Shown in pieces: positions 8,192 to 16,978 of a stretch of 64,000 nucleotides of DNA. The stretch covers positions 1-64,000 of the forward strand of contig CAWBMS010000009.1 of assembly GCA_963790045.1 (NCBI GenBank), written 5' to 3'. Source of the DNA: DATKMP01 sp963790045. Lineage in GTDB: Bacteria; Bacteroidota; Ignavibacteria; UBA10030. Both the position numbers and the translations under genes were made by a program. The notes below the pieces were generated by a model. That model ran no database searches, was not told the origin of the DNA, and worked only from the letters and a program-made list of their open reading frames with translations. Numbering within the stretch: position 1 is the stretch's first letter; the number at the start of each line of letters is the position of its first letter.

Positions 8192-8770
8192 TTAGTTTCG
8201 TAGTAAATCATTTCCAACGGAAAATGCATCACCAAGTCTGTTGCCGATATTGTAATATGCCATACTGCCGAATGAACCCCACAGCATTGGCTGTACCTTT
8301 TCGATGTCGGGAAGTTGGTTTGGAGCTAGAACATCACTATCAGCAACTATTCCGACAATTTCTCCAATGAACATTGTATGCGAGCCAAGATCGAGCTGTT
8401 TGATCAGTTTGCATTCAAGAGTATAAGGAAATTCTTTTACGATGGGAGCATTGACCAGTTTGCTTTTTTCTGGAGTGAGGCGAGTCTCTTTAAATTTGTC
8501 GCACTTTCTTCCCGACACCATGCCGACAAAGTCAGCTTCCTTGAGAAATTTTTCAGAAGGAATATTTACTGTGAATGCTTCTGTCTGTTTGATGTTGTGA
8601 TAACTCAGTGTCGCCTCCCTTAGAGACACACTTATACAAGGCGGTTTGCTCGATGCAATTCCTCCCCATGCTGCATTCATAATATTAGGCCTGCCATCGG
8701 AGCAGTATGTTCCAATGATGAGCACGGGAGAGGGAAATAATATTGGTTGTGCTGGAAGAAAAACTTTCAT
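8192..8770 (-). CDS. Flavin reductase-like FMN-binding protein
   Basis: A 192-residue split-barrel flavoprotein. PVLIIGTYCSDGRPNIMNAAWGGIASSKPP is the family's N-terminal hallmark, and the LGSHTMFIGEIVGI strand is typical. Members bind FMN and act as flavin or metal reductases. It is the last gene of the minus-strand unit arsR2 - methyltransferase - flavin reductase, 2 bases after the methyltransferase. A part in redox handling of a metalloid is plausible but unproved. Confidence 0.85.
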   Translation of the reverse strand: MKVFLPAQPILFPSPVLIIGTYCSDGRPNIMNAAWGGIASSKPPCISVSLREATLSYHNIKQTEAFTVNIPSEKFLKEADFVGMVSGRKCDKFKETRLTPEKSKLVNAPIVKEFPYTLECKLIKQLDLGSHTMFIGEIVGIVADSDVLAPNQLPDIEKVQPMLWGSFGSMAYYNIGNRLGDAFSVGNDLLRN

Positions 8771-8772
8771 AT

Positions 8773-9457
8773 TTATTTTCTTCCCACGACAACTTCAGCA
8801 GGAAATATATTTTTAACGTACTCACGCTGCACGTCCCGAAAACCGGCTTGTCTTGTATGCTCAGCCATCAAAACTGGACGGCATCCGCCATAAAGGTACG
8901 GAACTAACCGAACCGGAGTTGCTTGATATACTTTCTCATAGAATGTCATCCCATTCTTATCTTTACTCATATTTACTAAAACCAACCGTCCGCTATTTTT
9001 GAGCACCCGCCAGAATTCTTTTAAGATGATAGGCATATCATCAAATGGGATCAAGTCCAGACATGAAATTATTGAAAACTACATCAAAGGAATTATCCTT
9101 AAAAGGAAGTGAACGTGCATCATTTTGATGCAGATCGATGTTTGTAAAGCCCGCTTTTGCCGCTGCGTGTCTGGTCTTTTCCAGCATCCTGTATGATAAA
9201 TCCACACCGGTGACGACATTACTTTTATCTACTCGCTTCAATATCTCCAGAAACGCTGCACCCGTTCCCACAGCTACCTCGAGCACTTTTTCTTTCGGCT
9301 GGATGGCCGCCAGTTCCAATCCTCGCAACCGCGGCTTTCTCTCTGCCGGAGCAGCGGTAAATTTATAGAGCCAGCTCCACATATCGAACGCATTCTGAAT
9401 GACCTTTGTATCATTGACCGGAACCTCGATCATGCATTTATTCTCATCTTTATCCAT
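8773..9457 (-). CDS. SAM-dependent methyltransferase (one frameshift)
   Basis: A UbiE/ArsM-like class I methyltransferase of about 227 residues in two frames. The first part has VLEVAVGTGAAFLEIL (SAM motif I), GVDLSYRMLEKTR (motif II) and DARSLPFKDNSFDVVF. The second continues PFDDMPIILKEFWRVLKNSGRLVLVNM. An extra base at about 9061 breaks the frame; dropping it gives MLDLIPFDDM. AAGGAG precedes the start at 9457. It lies under arsR2 control, so methylation of arsenic or another metalloid is possible. The typical three conserved ArsM cysteines are not evident, so I do not call it ArsM. Confidence 0.8.
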
Positions 9458-9473
9458 TTTGTGTTCTCCTTGT

Positions 9474-9500
9474 TATATGTTTACACACATCGACATATAT
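9474..9500 (-). promoter_or_regulatory. Internal operator between arsR2 and the methyltransferase gene
   Basis: An inverted repeat, TATATGT (9474-9480) and ACATATA (9493-9499), lies between the arsR2 stop and the methyltransferase start. It matches the site over the arsR2 promoter at 9817-9843: both read TATATGTTTA, then nine bases, then ACAT, with 18 of 27 positions the same. This makes it a likely second ArsR2 binding site. Confidence 0.6.
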
Positions 9501-9513
9501 AGTTTTAAAAAAG

Positions 9514-9831
9514 TTAACAACAATTTCGAAGGCTTTTAAGTATAGCCTCTAACACATTTATGACAGAATCTTTATTCAATGAATAGTATATCTCCTTTCC
9601 TTCTTTCCGTGAATTCAAATATTTTGCTCTCCGCATGAGATTTAAATGATGTGAAATGGTCGGCCGACTTAGCTTAAAATTATTGGCAATCTCTGTTACA
9701 CCGATCTCTTTTTTTGCCGAAAAGAGCATAATGATATCCTGCCGCGTTTTATCCGATAGGACATGAAATAAATCCGAACACTCCTCAGGATGTTCGCAAT
9801 AATATGTCAATGATTTTATATGTTTAATCAT
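9514..9831 (-). CDS. Second ArsR-family regulator, Cys pair at C-terminus
   Basis: A 106-residue winged-helix repressor (LSDKTRQDIIMLF, then IANNFKLSRPTISHHLNLMRRAKYL). It lacks the ELCxCxL site of the first ArsR. Instead it has Cys12 and Cys18 near the N-terminus and ends in Cys105-Cys106, so its metal site must differ. I start at the ATG at 9831 because a strong promoter puts the transcript start at about that base, implying a leaderless message; a GTG at 9894 would lie upstream of that promoter. It heads the minus-strand methyltransferase unit. Confidence 0.85.
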   Translation of the reverse strand: MIKHIKSLTYYCEHPEECSDLFHVLSDKTRQDIIMLFSAKKEIGVTEIANNFKLSRPTISHHLNLMRRAKYLNSRKEGKEIYYSLNKDSVINVLEAILKSLRNCC

Positions 9832-9866
9832 ATCAACATGATAGTGAAACGAAAAATTAATGTCAA
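9817..9866 (-). promoter_or_regulatory. arsR2 promoter with overlapping operator
   Basis: On the minus strand TTGACA (plus 9861-9866) and TATCAT (plus 9838-9843) are 17 bases apart, a near-ideal sigma-70-type promoter. The expected start site coincides with the ATG at 9831. An operator-like element, TATATGTTTA (from 9817) with ACAT at 9836-9839, covers the -10 and start, and recurs at 9474-9500. Confidence 0.6.
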
Positions 9867-9877
9867 GTCTTCTGTAA

Positions 9878-10168
9878 ATATTTGTTGATATCACTGAAAA
9901 ACCTGAGCAGAATTATTCCCTTGACAAGTCAATATTTATTCATTATGACCTCCGCAATCGCGCACTTCAGAGCGACGCGCCTGCAAGATCAACAAAAACG
10001 ATCATCGTAGATAATCAACGCTATATAGGGATACCGGTTTCTAATGCGTTGAGATTGAAAAAAGTAAATGATAAATTAAATTTGGTATTGATGAAAGGAC
10101 ATGTCCATCAAAGGATATGGATAAACCGAGATATGCTCCGTGTGGTGAAAGATTTTTTGTCGGTATAA
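9878..10168 (+). pseudogene. Gene remnant with no start codon
   Basis: An open frame of 96 codons after a stop at 9875-9877. It has no credible start and ends at TAA 10166-10168. It reads IFVDITEKPEQNY and later TIIVDNQRYIGIPVSNALRL, ending GHVHQRIWINRDMLRVVKDF. This looks like protein sequence, not random DNA, and probably is the 3' end of a gene cut by rearrangement. I do not recognise the family. Confidence 0.35.
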
Positions 10169-10251
10169 ACAATGAATTTTGCTGATGAATGTCTCGCTCT
10201 GACCTACTCAAATTAAAGCTTTGCATATGAACGAAGTCTAAAAGGATTATA

Positions 10252-11119
10252 ATGAATCAGCCCATTCAAGAAATTATCAAACAGCGGTATTCCTGCCGTT
10301 CGTATCTTTCTGAGCCGATCCAAGAAACGCACCAGCAAGCACTGAAGAAATTCATACAGACACTGCAAACCGGACCTTTCGGATCGCATGCACGTTTTGA
10401 GCTTGTTGCCGCAACAAACGAAGATCGACAATTACTGAAAGGGCTCGGCACTTACGGATATATCAAGAATCCAACGGGATTTATTATCGGTGCGCTTGAA
10501 CAAGGGCCAAAGAACCTGGAAGATTACGGATATCTTTTCGAACATGCGGTTATCGCTGCAACCGATATTGGTTTAGGAACGTGCTGGCTTGGCGGTACGT
10601 TCACCAAAAGCAATTTTGCAAAGAAAATATTTTTGCGAGATACGGAAGTAATTCCCGCTGTTATGGCATTGGGATACAGCGCAGATTATAAATACAATGA
10701 AGAACGGGTTCAGAAACATTTAAGTGATCATCGTCGCCTATCGATGGGAAAATTATTTTTTGAAGATTCATTCAGCACTCCATTGACAAAAGAAAAAGCC
10801 GGTGCATATATGCAACCGCTGGAAATGGTTCGTCGTGCTCCTTCTGCATCCAATAAACAGCCGTGGCGTATCGTTCGAATCACCGACCGATGGCATTTTT
10901 ATCTCCAGCGAACAAAAGGATATGGAAAGGGAACATTGATGTATCGCATTCTCCGTCTCGCCGATCTGCAGCGAGTCGATATGGGCATTGCAATGTGCCA
11001 TTTTTGAACTCACGGCCCGTTCACTCAATTTGTCCGGCCGCTGGGTGATTGATGAACCGATACTTCAAAAACCGGACGACATGGAATACACCGTGAGTTG
11101 GATTGCCGCTGACAATTAA
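10252..11119 (+). CDS. Nitroreductase-family protein (one frameshift)
   Basis: The protein begins IQEIIKQRYSCRSYLSEPI, the FMN-phosphate site of nitroreductases. It goes on through GLGTCWLGGTFTKSNF and the MVRRAPSASNKQPWR segment typical of the TM1586-type (putative TM nitroreductase) group, where two half-domains form one monomer. A TGA at 11005 ends the frame after GIAMCHF. Removing one T from the TTTTT run 11001-11005 restores ELTARSLNLSGRWVI and a natural stop at 11119, giving about 288 residues. It would reduce nitro compounds or quinones with NAD(P)H. It sits between the two arsenic gene sets. Confidence 0.82.
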
Positions 11120-11163
11120 GTACTTCAATTAATTTTTTATTCTTTTTTAAGGAGAAAAACAAT

Positions 11164-11604
11164 ATGAACCATGTTACAAGTGCAAAGGAATTATTCGAAT
11201 CCGGATTCAACTGCGCACAGGCGGTCTTTGTACCATACGCGGAAGAGTTCGGGCTTAACAAAGAACCGGCGTTGAAACTTTCCTGTGGATTCGGCGGCGG
11301 CATGGCACATCAACAAAAAACATGTGGAGCAGTAACGGGAGCTTATATGGTCATCGGCCTGAAAAATGGAAAATATCTGAAGGAAGACGATCCCGCACGG
11401 GAGAAAACTTATGCGCTCGTCAATGAATTCACACAACGGTTTATGCAGCATCATGGAACAACCGAATGCCGTGATTTGCTGCAATGCGATCTCAACACGG
11501 AAGAAGGAAGGCGGTACCACAAAGAACACCAGCTGAGAACGACGGTGTGTACGAAATGCGTCGAAGAAGCCATCGTATTGCTCGATGAACTTTTAATGAA
11601 ATAA
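11164..11604 (+). CDS. C_GCAxxG_C_C family protein
   Basis: A 146-residue protein with the conserved cysteine pattern of this family: SGFNCAQAVF, LSCGFGGGMAHQQKTCGAVTGA, then CRDLLQCDL and CTKCVEEA. The family is thought to bind a metal or redox cofactor and is often found with redox or metal genes; its reaction is unknown. A strong AAGGAG ribosome site lies 7 bases before the ATG. It is 14 bases ahead of arsC, so the two are probably co-transcribed. Confidence 0.88.
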   Translation: MNHVTSAKELFESGFNCAQAVFVPYAEEFGLNKEPALKLSCGFGGGMAHQQKTCGAVTGAYMVIGLKNGKYLKEDDPAREKTYALVNEFTQRFMQHHGTTECRDLLQCDLNTEEGRRYHKEHQLRTTVCTKCVEEAIVLLDELLMK

Positions 11605-11618
11605 GGAAGGAACTCTAA

Positions 11619-12032
11619 ATGCGTATTCTTGTTCTCTGCACCGGCAATTCCTGCCGCAGCCAGATGGCGGAAGGAATTCTCAAAAAATTCAAACCGGAAT
11701 GGGAAGTGTTCTCTGCAGGAACACTTCCCGCTTCCGCCGTTTCGCGCAGGGCGATTCGTGCGATGCAAGAAATTGGCATCGACATTTCTCAGAACACGCC
11801 GAAAAGTGTCGATCTGTTTCTTACACAATCATTCGATTATGTTCTCACCGTGTGTGACCATGCAAATGAAACATGCCCGGTGTTCGCCGGCAAGGTGAAG
11901 AACAGAATTCATATCGGCTTTCCCGATCCAACTAAAATCGACGGTGAGCCGGATGAAGTGTTTCAAGAATTCCGCCGCGTGCGTGATGATATGAAGGAAC
12001 AATTGCAAGAATATTTTCAGTCCATCATATAA
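11619..12032 (+). CDS. arsC: Arsenate reductase, thioredoxin-coupled LMW-PTPase type
   Basis: A 137-residue cytoplasmic enzyme that reduces As(V) to As(III) for export by Acr3. The P-loop CTGNSCRS starts with Cys7. The shuttle pair is Cys79 and Cys86 in TVCDHANETCPVF, and FPDPTK supplies the catalytic Asp. The three-cysteine relay marks it as the thioredoxin-dependent class, which fits the several thioredoxin-like proteins upstream. AAGGAAGG precedes the ATG. Confidence 0.95.
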   Translation: MRILVLCTGNSCRSQMAEGILKKFKPEWEVFSAGTLPASAVSRRAIRAMQEIGIDISQNTPKSVDLFLTQSFDYVLTVCDHANETCPVFAGKVKNRIHIGFPDPTKIDGEPDEVFQEFRRVRDDMKEQLQEYFQSII

Positions 12033-12194
12033 CGACAAACAGGTGATGCACGGCACTGCTTGTTTCTTGCTTCTCACTAATAAAACCCGTAATTATACAA
12101 TTGAAGGTTGATCGAATTCGGACGAAAGCTCATGGCGTAGGGTTTCCATCCTGATTTCGTTTCCGAGACATACAACATCAACACCTCATTATAT

Positions 12195-12207
12195 GATAAT
12201 CATTATC
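12195..12207. promoter_or_regulatory. Fur-like palindrome
   Basis: GATAATCATTATC is a perfect palindrome around a central C. It matches the right two-thirds of the classical 19-bp Fur box. It lies about 65 bases before the lipoprotein gene at 12273 in an otherwise featureless 240-base gap, so a Fur-family repressor may control that gene. Confidence 0.45.
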
Positions 12208-12272
12208 GCAGATGCAGAGATGCATCAGAAAACTTAATGGACTCGGTCCAACTATGAAAGTGTGAACAGATT

Positions 12273-13563
12273 ATGAAAAACGTATTGTTTTTGCTAATCC
12301 TCTCCATCATTCTCACGGGTTGTAAAAAAAACAGCGTGGACCCAAACAATAACCCGGGGAACAACAACAATTCCAATCAAAACTCAAACAATAACGCCGG
12401 AATAATTATTAAAGGGACAATTTCTGCAAGTAATTTATCCAAACGTTCCTTATCGAAATCTACCGGTTCATTATCATTATCCGATGCAAAAAAAGTGCTG
12501 GTATTCAACGGGAACAGTTATAATCTCTTCGATATCGTAAACGGTTCGTTTTCGGCCAATGCCCAAATGGGAACCGCTACTGCATTGGCGTTCTTAGATA
12601 CCAATAATAATTATATCGGGAATCTTTGCATCGGCGGTTTGAATGTTTTACCCCTTGTCAGCTTAAAGGATGGTGAGAACACGACGATCGACCTGTCCAC
12701 ACTTACCATGAGCGGCAATAATGTTGCTGCCGCTCATAACCCGCTTGGTGATGAAATCGGCGTCACGAATGCAGAGATCAATAGCTTAAAAGAAGTGAGC
12801 GGGTATTATGAATCATTAGCCAAAAACATCGATGCCGATAATGATGGAATCCCCGACGTCTTAACCAATACACAAATAACTATAAATACCATCTTTGCGA
12901 TCTCAGTCGGGACATGGGGACGCAACAATACTCCTGCTTTATGGACAGACACCACAAATTATTATTTTAACTACACGTTAAGCTTTGCCGGCGGTACGGG
13001 ATTAACCTTTAGCAACGGCAATGTTTCATTATCAGGCCCTGGTAGGATATCCCTATACCGATATAGCATTACACGGCTCAATGATCAATCCATCCAGCAA
13101 CACGGGATTTTTAGCTACGTTCAAACGAGAAGTTGCCGCTCCCATGGGCGCCCCATGGGGATCAACGTTTCTTCCGTTTAAAAAAGGAACATATACGTTA
13201 ACGCTTGATGGCAGCCGGTCGTACACGTTGAATTATTCCAATTTGAATATGAAATACAATTTGGTTTTTGTTATTCCCACGGCGCACACCGACAGCACAG
13301 GAAAATTAACTTCTCTCACATTTGAATATAAACTTCCGAATGGTACGCCTGTCAATCCAGCAAATCTGCTGACAGATGTTATGATACAGCTTTTCGACAT
13401 AAACCATACTGTCATCTTCGGCAACTATCAGGATCGATTAACCAGCCAAACAAGCTTTACCAGTTACACCTTCAAAACACCGTTAGATATATCGACACTC
13501 TGGCAGATGGATGTATGGTATGACGATATCTTAGGCAATCAGTATGATATAATATGGCATTAG
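12273..13563 (+). CDS. Unknown outer lipoprotein with Asn-rich linker (one frameshift)
   Basis: A signal peptide ends in a lipobox (LTGC), and an Asn/Gly-rich linker follows (PNNNPGNNNNSNQN), as in exported Bacteroidota lipoproteins. The body is rich in beta-strand residues and contains a calcium-loop-like DADNDGIPD stretch. The reading frame moves by +1 near 13042; dropping one base gives SGPGGYPYTDIALHGS and runs on to 13563, for about 429 residues. I do not recognise a family. Position behind a Fur-like box hints at metal-regulated surface function. Confidence 0.7.
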
Positions 13564-13636
13564 TATTTTCACAAAGAATATTTTTCAATTACCCGATAAC
13601 GTTATGTATCAACAATTAAACACGTCAAGGATTATC

Positions 13637-14038
13637 ATGAATAATTTTCTAAAAACGACGTGGAAGAACGGAATGTATTTTTTATTTGCGTTGTTTCTGA
13701 CGACGGGATTACTATCTGCGAAATGTGCATCGCAGGAAAAACAAAAAACTTCTTTTGAACGCGATTCCATTATTGCTGCCGGATGGGAAATTATGGGCAG
13801 TCAAAAATATTGTGCACTCGTGACGATCGATTCACTCGGAACTCCCCACATCTGCACCATTAATCCCTTTCCGCCAGAAGATGATATGACTGTCTGGATG
13901 GCAACGAACAGCCGAAGCGATAAGGCGCAACAGCTGGGAAAAAGAATGTTAAAAAATCATTTAGAACTTAATGTAGTCTTTCATTCGCAATTCACAATAA
14001 CTTCTGTCGAAGTCGAACGTGCGCCGAGCATATCCTGA
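13637..14038 (+). pseudogene. Truncated pyridoxamine-phosphate-oxidase-fold protein
   Basis: A signal-like N-terminus (ATG 13637) is followed by AAGWEIMGSQKYCALVTIDSLGTPHICTINPF and TVWMATNSRSDKAQQL, the first half of a general-stress-protein-26-like PPOX flavoprotein. After about base 13935 the family sequence ends and the frame runs into the 3' end of the opposing PKD gene, stopping at 14038. The C-terminal half is missing, so the gene is probably broken by a rearrangement or a misjoin at 13,935-13,980. Confidence 0.65.
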
Positions 14039-16881
14039 TCGATTGCCTGCACGGTGAAATTATTTTTACCGGCATTGAGTGGCACTTCTACAATTTTTCC
14101 GGAACCGATAAGTGTATTACCGAAACGCCACTCGAATTTAACTTTGCGCGTATCGGGACGGTTTACATTTGGCGCGGTCAAAACAATTGTCGGATTTGCA
14201 GGACGCCAGGGAATTTTTTGCGGTTCGCTTTTCGAAACAAATTCCAACGGCTGCCACGCTTGAATGGTGAAACGTTCCTGCGCGAGTACATCTGTGTGCG
14301 GCGCCCAGCCGAGCGTGATGAATTGTTGTCCCGCCGTATCGATGCGAATGGTTGATGAAAGTTTTCCATTCACGAAGAATCCGATGTGCGAAACATTTGT
14401 GATGGACGAAATGGAAATGTCCGAGCCGAGCAGCCAATCTTTCGGAACTTCGAGCGATTGCAGATTCGGTTTGGGAACGACATATAATTTTTGCTGCAAG
14501 GAGTCGATAGAGTTTCTCAATCCGCGTCGGTCATCGGCAACGAGCATGATGGTGTGATTGCCCGCTGTGAAGGAAACAGATTTTCCATCAGTGCGCGCGC
14601 CGTCAACAGTCCAGAGAAAATTTAACGTGTCACCATCTTGATCGATTAATTTCCCCGGAAAGAGCGTAATCGCTTCGCCTTCGTACACTGAAGCCGGAAG
14701 CGTGAACACAGGTATCGGTTTGGAATTGATGCGAACAGTCGTTGTTTTTGAAACTGATCGTGATGATGTTCCGGAATTATCCGTTACGCGCAACGCAATG
14801 GCGTGTGTGCCGGCAACGGTTGTCGGGAATGAAACACTTGCCGTTTTGCCGACAACCTTATCGTCGAACTTCCATTCGTATTCGATAATCGATCCATCGG
14901 GATCGGACGATCGCGACGCGTTGAGTATGAGCGAATCGCCGAGCGCGATGGTTGCCGAAATATTCCAGACAATCACCGGCGGCGCATTGATGTGAAGCGT
15001 GCGTGTAAATGTTTGCAAGGAATTTTCAACGCCTTCGCCGTCATCCACAATGAGTGAGACTTGATAATCGCCGGGCGTATCGAACGAAAGCGACGCTTCT
15101 TCACTCTTCAATTCATTGCCGTCGCTGATTTTCCAGTGGTACGACAAATTTTTATTTTCCGTGCCTGGTTGTTTAATCGGTGTAAGAAGAATTTCTTCGC
15201 CGACAGCAGCACGTTCCGGCAGTTTGAACATCGATACCGGATCGGCATTGACTTGATAGTTCACCGTAGAGGAATATGTTGCATTAGCAGTTTCTGTTTG
15301 ATCATCGACCAATAATGTCATTTGAAAATTGCCGGGTTGTTCTTGCTTCACCGTCACCGAACGTCCGTGCGGATCGCCGAAAATTCCTGCGCCGCTCCAT
15401 GTAAACTTCAATGCATCGCCATCGCTGTCGAAATCATTCTTCGCGATGAATTTGACCGGCGTATTTCTTGCGATAATACGCGGTGCGCTGATCTCTGCGT
15501 ACGGCTGCGCATTGACATGAATTATTTTTGTGGCGATGGAAGTTGAAGATGCAGAGCTCGCTGTTCCGTCGTCCACAATGAGACGAATCTGATATGCGCC
15601 GGAAATCGATTGAGAAAATCGAAATGACGGCTGTGCACCACGGAATTCATTATTCACGAACCACCGATAACGAAGCTGTTGTTTATCTGCGTCGTGCGAT
15701 TCACGCGCAGAAAGATTGATCGCGGTGCCGGGCGTGACGACGCCTTCTGCACCGCTGATGACGGCAACCGGTGGCGTATTGATGTGCACTTTGCACTCGC
15801 CGGAAAAATATTGAGGGAAATAGGTGCCGTGAGTCGGGACTAAAACTTTGACGACATAATTGCCGGGCTTTGCAAATTGTATCGATACGGGATTGCCGCT
15901 CACGATGGTCTTGCCAAAAATCCAGAGCGGTGAAGCGTCCGGCAATTCTCGCTTTGTCGCATCGGCGAGAAGAAGTTGAACGGAGTTCGTTTTATCTCCC
16001 GGTTGCTGTACTGTGTTGATGAACGATGTGTGCTGCCGCTCGATGGTGATAGGATCCCATTCCCACATCACCAAAGAATCATTTTTGTTGACGATGACAA
16101 ATGTATTGAGACGTTTCGATGAGCCGGTGATGATAAGCCCGCACTCATTTGTAATACCGAAGACGTTGGAATTCAAAAAATCATTTGATGTCGTGAGAGA
16201 AGATGTTACTCCGAACGAATTGCGTAAGCTGGTTCGTAGAGAAGTTCTTCCTGAAAGGGAAAAAATAAGTTGTTTCTTTGGCGGTGTGTAAAGGCGGAAT
16301 TGCACTTCTTCGTTGTCGTTCAATCCTGTTAAAGCGATAGGAAGATGAGAGGACGTAATGTTCCATGTTTTTCCAAGCAGGGAAGAATCGCTGCTGTTCA
16401 CGATATCAAGTTTGAAAGCGTTGATGTCATTGCCATCGGAAGTGCTCACGCGTAAGATCCAATTGCTATGTGCGGCGGTTGGATTCAGCGTAGCAAATTT
16501 ATACCAGCGATTGTGAAATTTTTGCTCGCTGCCAGTCGTCAATATTTGCAGCGGTTGAGCGTTGCTGCCTGCGTTTGCGGGAAACAATTGAAATGTTGTT
16601 TTCGTGTTGCCGACCGATGAGATGAAATCGGCTTTGCCGCCAAGCCCTGCATCGTAAATAACGAGCGCAGCAGGTTGTGAAGAGGAATCGACCGTGATTC
16701 GATATTCATATTGATGGAGTGCATCGCCGGAGGTTGTTGCTGGAACATCTTTTCCGGCGATGAACATAAAAACATTTTGTGAATTGGAGATCGAAGCGAT
16801 CAAGAAAAAAGAGAGCAACAGAAAAAGAAAACGATTCACATTGGACCTATATTCATGGTGAATGAAATTATCAAGATACAA
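13981..16881 (-). CDS. Large secreted PKD-repeat protein
   Basis: A 966-residue exported protein. The signal peptide is FLFLLLSFFLIASISNSQ; a GTG at 16839, preceded by AGGT, is a likely better start than the ATG at 16881. The first 350 residues are a beta-rich head. Then come at least five PKD/Ig-like repeats, each with a DSDGD or DPDGSIIEYEW turn and an end like VRLIVDDG or VSLIVDDGEG. The C-terminal part has further Ig-like modules. Such proteins usually sit on the surface or bind polysaccharide. The role here is unknown. Confidence 0.82.
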   Translation of the reverse strand: MYLDNFIHHEYRSNVNRFLFLLLSFFLIASISNSQNVFMFIAGKDVPATTSGDALHQYEYRITVDSSSQPAALVIYDAGLGGKADFISSVGNTKTTFQLFPANAGSNAQPLQILTTGSEQKFHNRWYKFATLNPTAAHSNWILRVSTSDGNDINAFKLDIVNSSDSSLLGKTWNITSSHLPIALTGLNDNEEVQFRLYTPPKKQLIFSLSGRTSLRTSLRNSFGVTSSLTTSNDFLNSNVFGITNECGLIITGSSKRLNTFVIVNKNDSLVMWEWDPITIERQHTSFINTVQQPGDKTNSVQLLLADATKRELPDASPLWIFGKTIVSGNPVSIQFAKPGNYVVKVLVPTHGTYFPQYFSGECKVHINTPPVAVISGAEGVVTPGTAINLSARESHDADKQQLRYRWFVNNEFRGAQPSFRFSQSISGAYQIRLIVDDGTASSASSTSIATKIIHVNAQPYAEISAPRIIARNTPVKFIAKNDFDSDGDALKFTWSGAGIFGDPHGRSVTVKQEQPGNFQMTLLVDDQTETANATYSSTVNYQVNADPVSMFKLPERAAVGEEILLTPIKQPGTENKNLSYHWKISDGNELKSEEASLSFDTPGDYQVSLIVDDGEGVENSLQTFTRTLHINAPPVIVWNISATIALGDSLILNASRSSDPDGSIIEYEWKFDDKVVGKTASVSFPTTVAGTHAIALRVTDNSGTSSRSVSKTTTVRINSKPIPVFTLPASVYEGEAITLFPGKLIDQDGDTLNFLWTVDGARTDGKSVSFTAGNHTIMLVADDRRGLRNSIDSLQQKLYVVPKPNLQSLEVPKDWLLGSDISISSITNVSHIGFFVNGKLSSTIRIDTAGQQFITLGWAPHTDVLAQERFTIQAWQPLEFVSKSEPQKIPWRPANPTIVLTAPNVNRPDTRKVKFEWRFGNTLIGSGKIVEVPLNAGKNNFTVQAIDQDMLGARSTSTEVIVNCE

Positions 16882-16978
16882 CCGTAGTTTTCATTTGCAC
16901 GAAAACCACGGCGAGTTTTTTACTTTTGGTAACATTTATTAGGATAAGAGCAATCACAGACGAACAAGGCAGGCGTTG

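Noticed and set aside
8773..9457. Calling the methyltransferase ArsM
   Set aside because: Metalloregulator context fits, but the three conserved cysteines expected of ArsM are not visible in either frame.
735..12032. A mer operon (merA, merB, merR) accompanying hgcAB
   Set aside because: No mercuric reductase, organomercurial lyase or MerR-type regulator is present; the regulators are ArsR-type and the exporters match arsenic and divalent metals.
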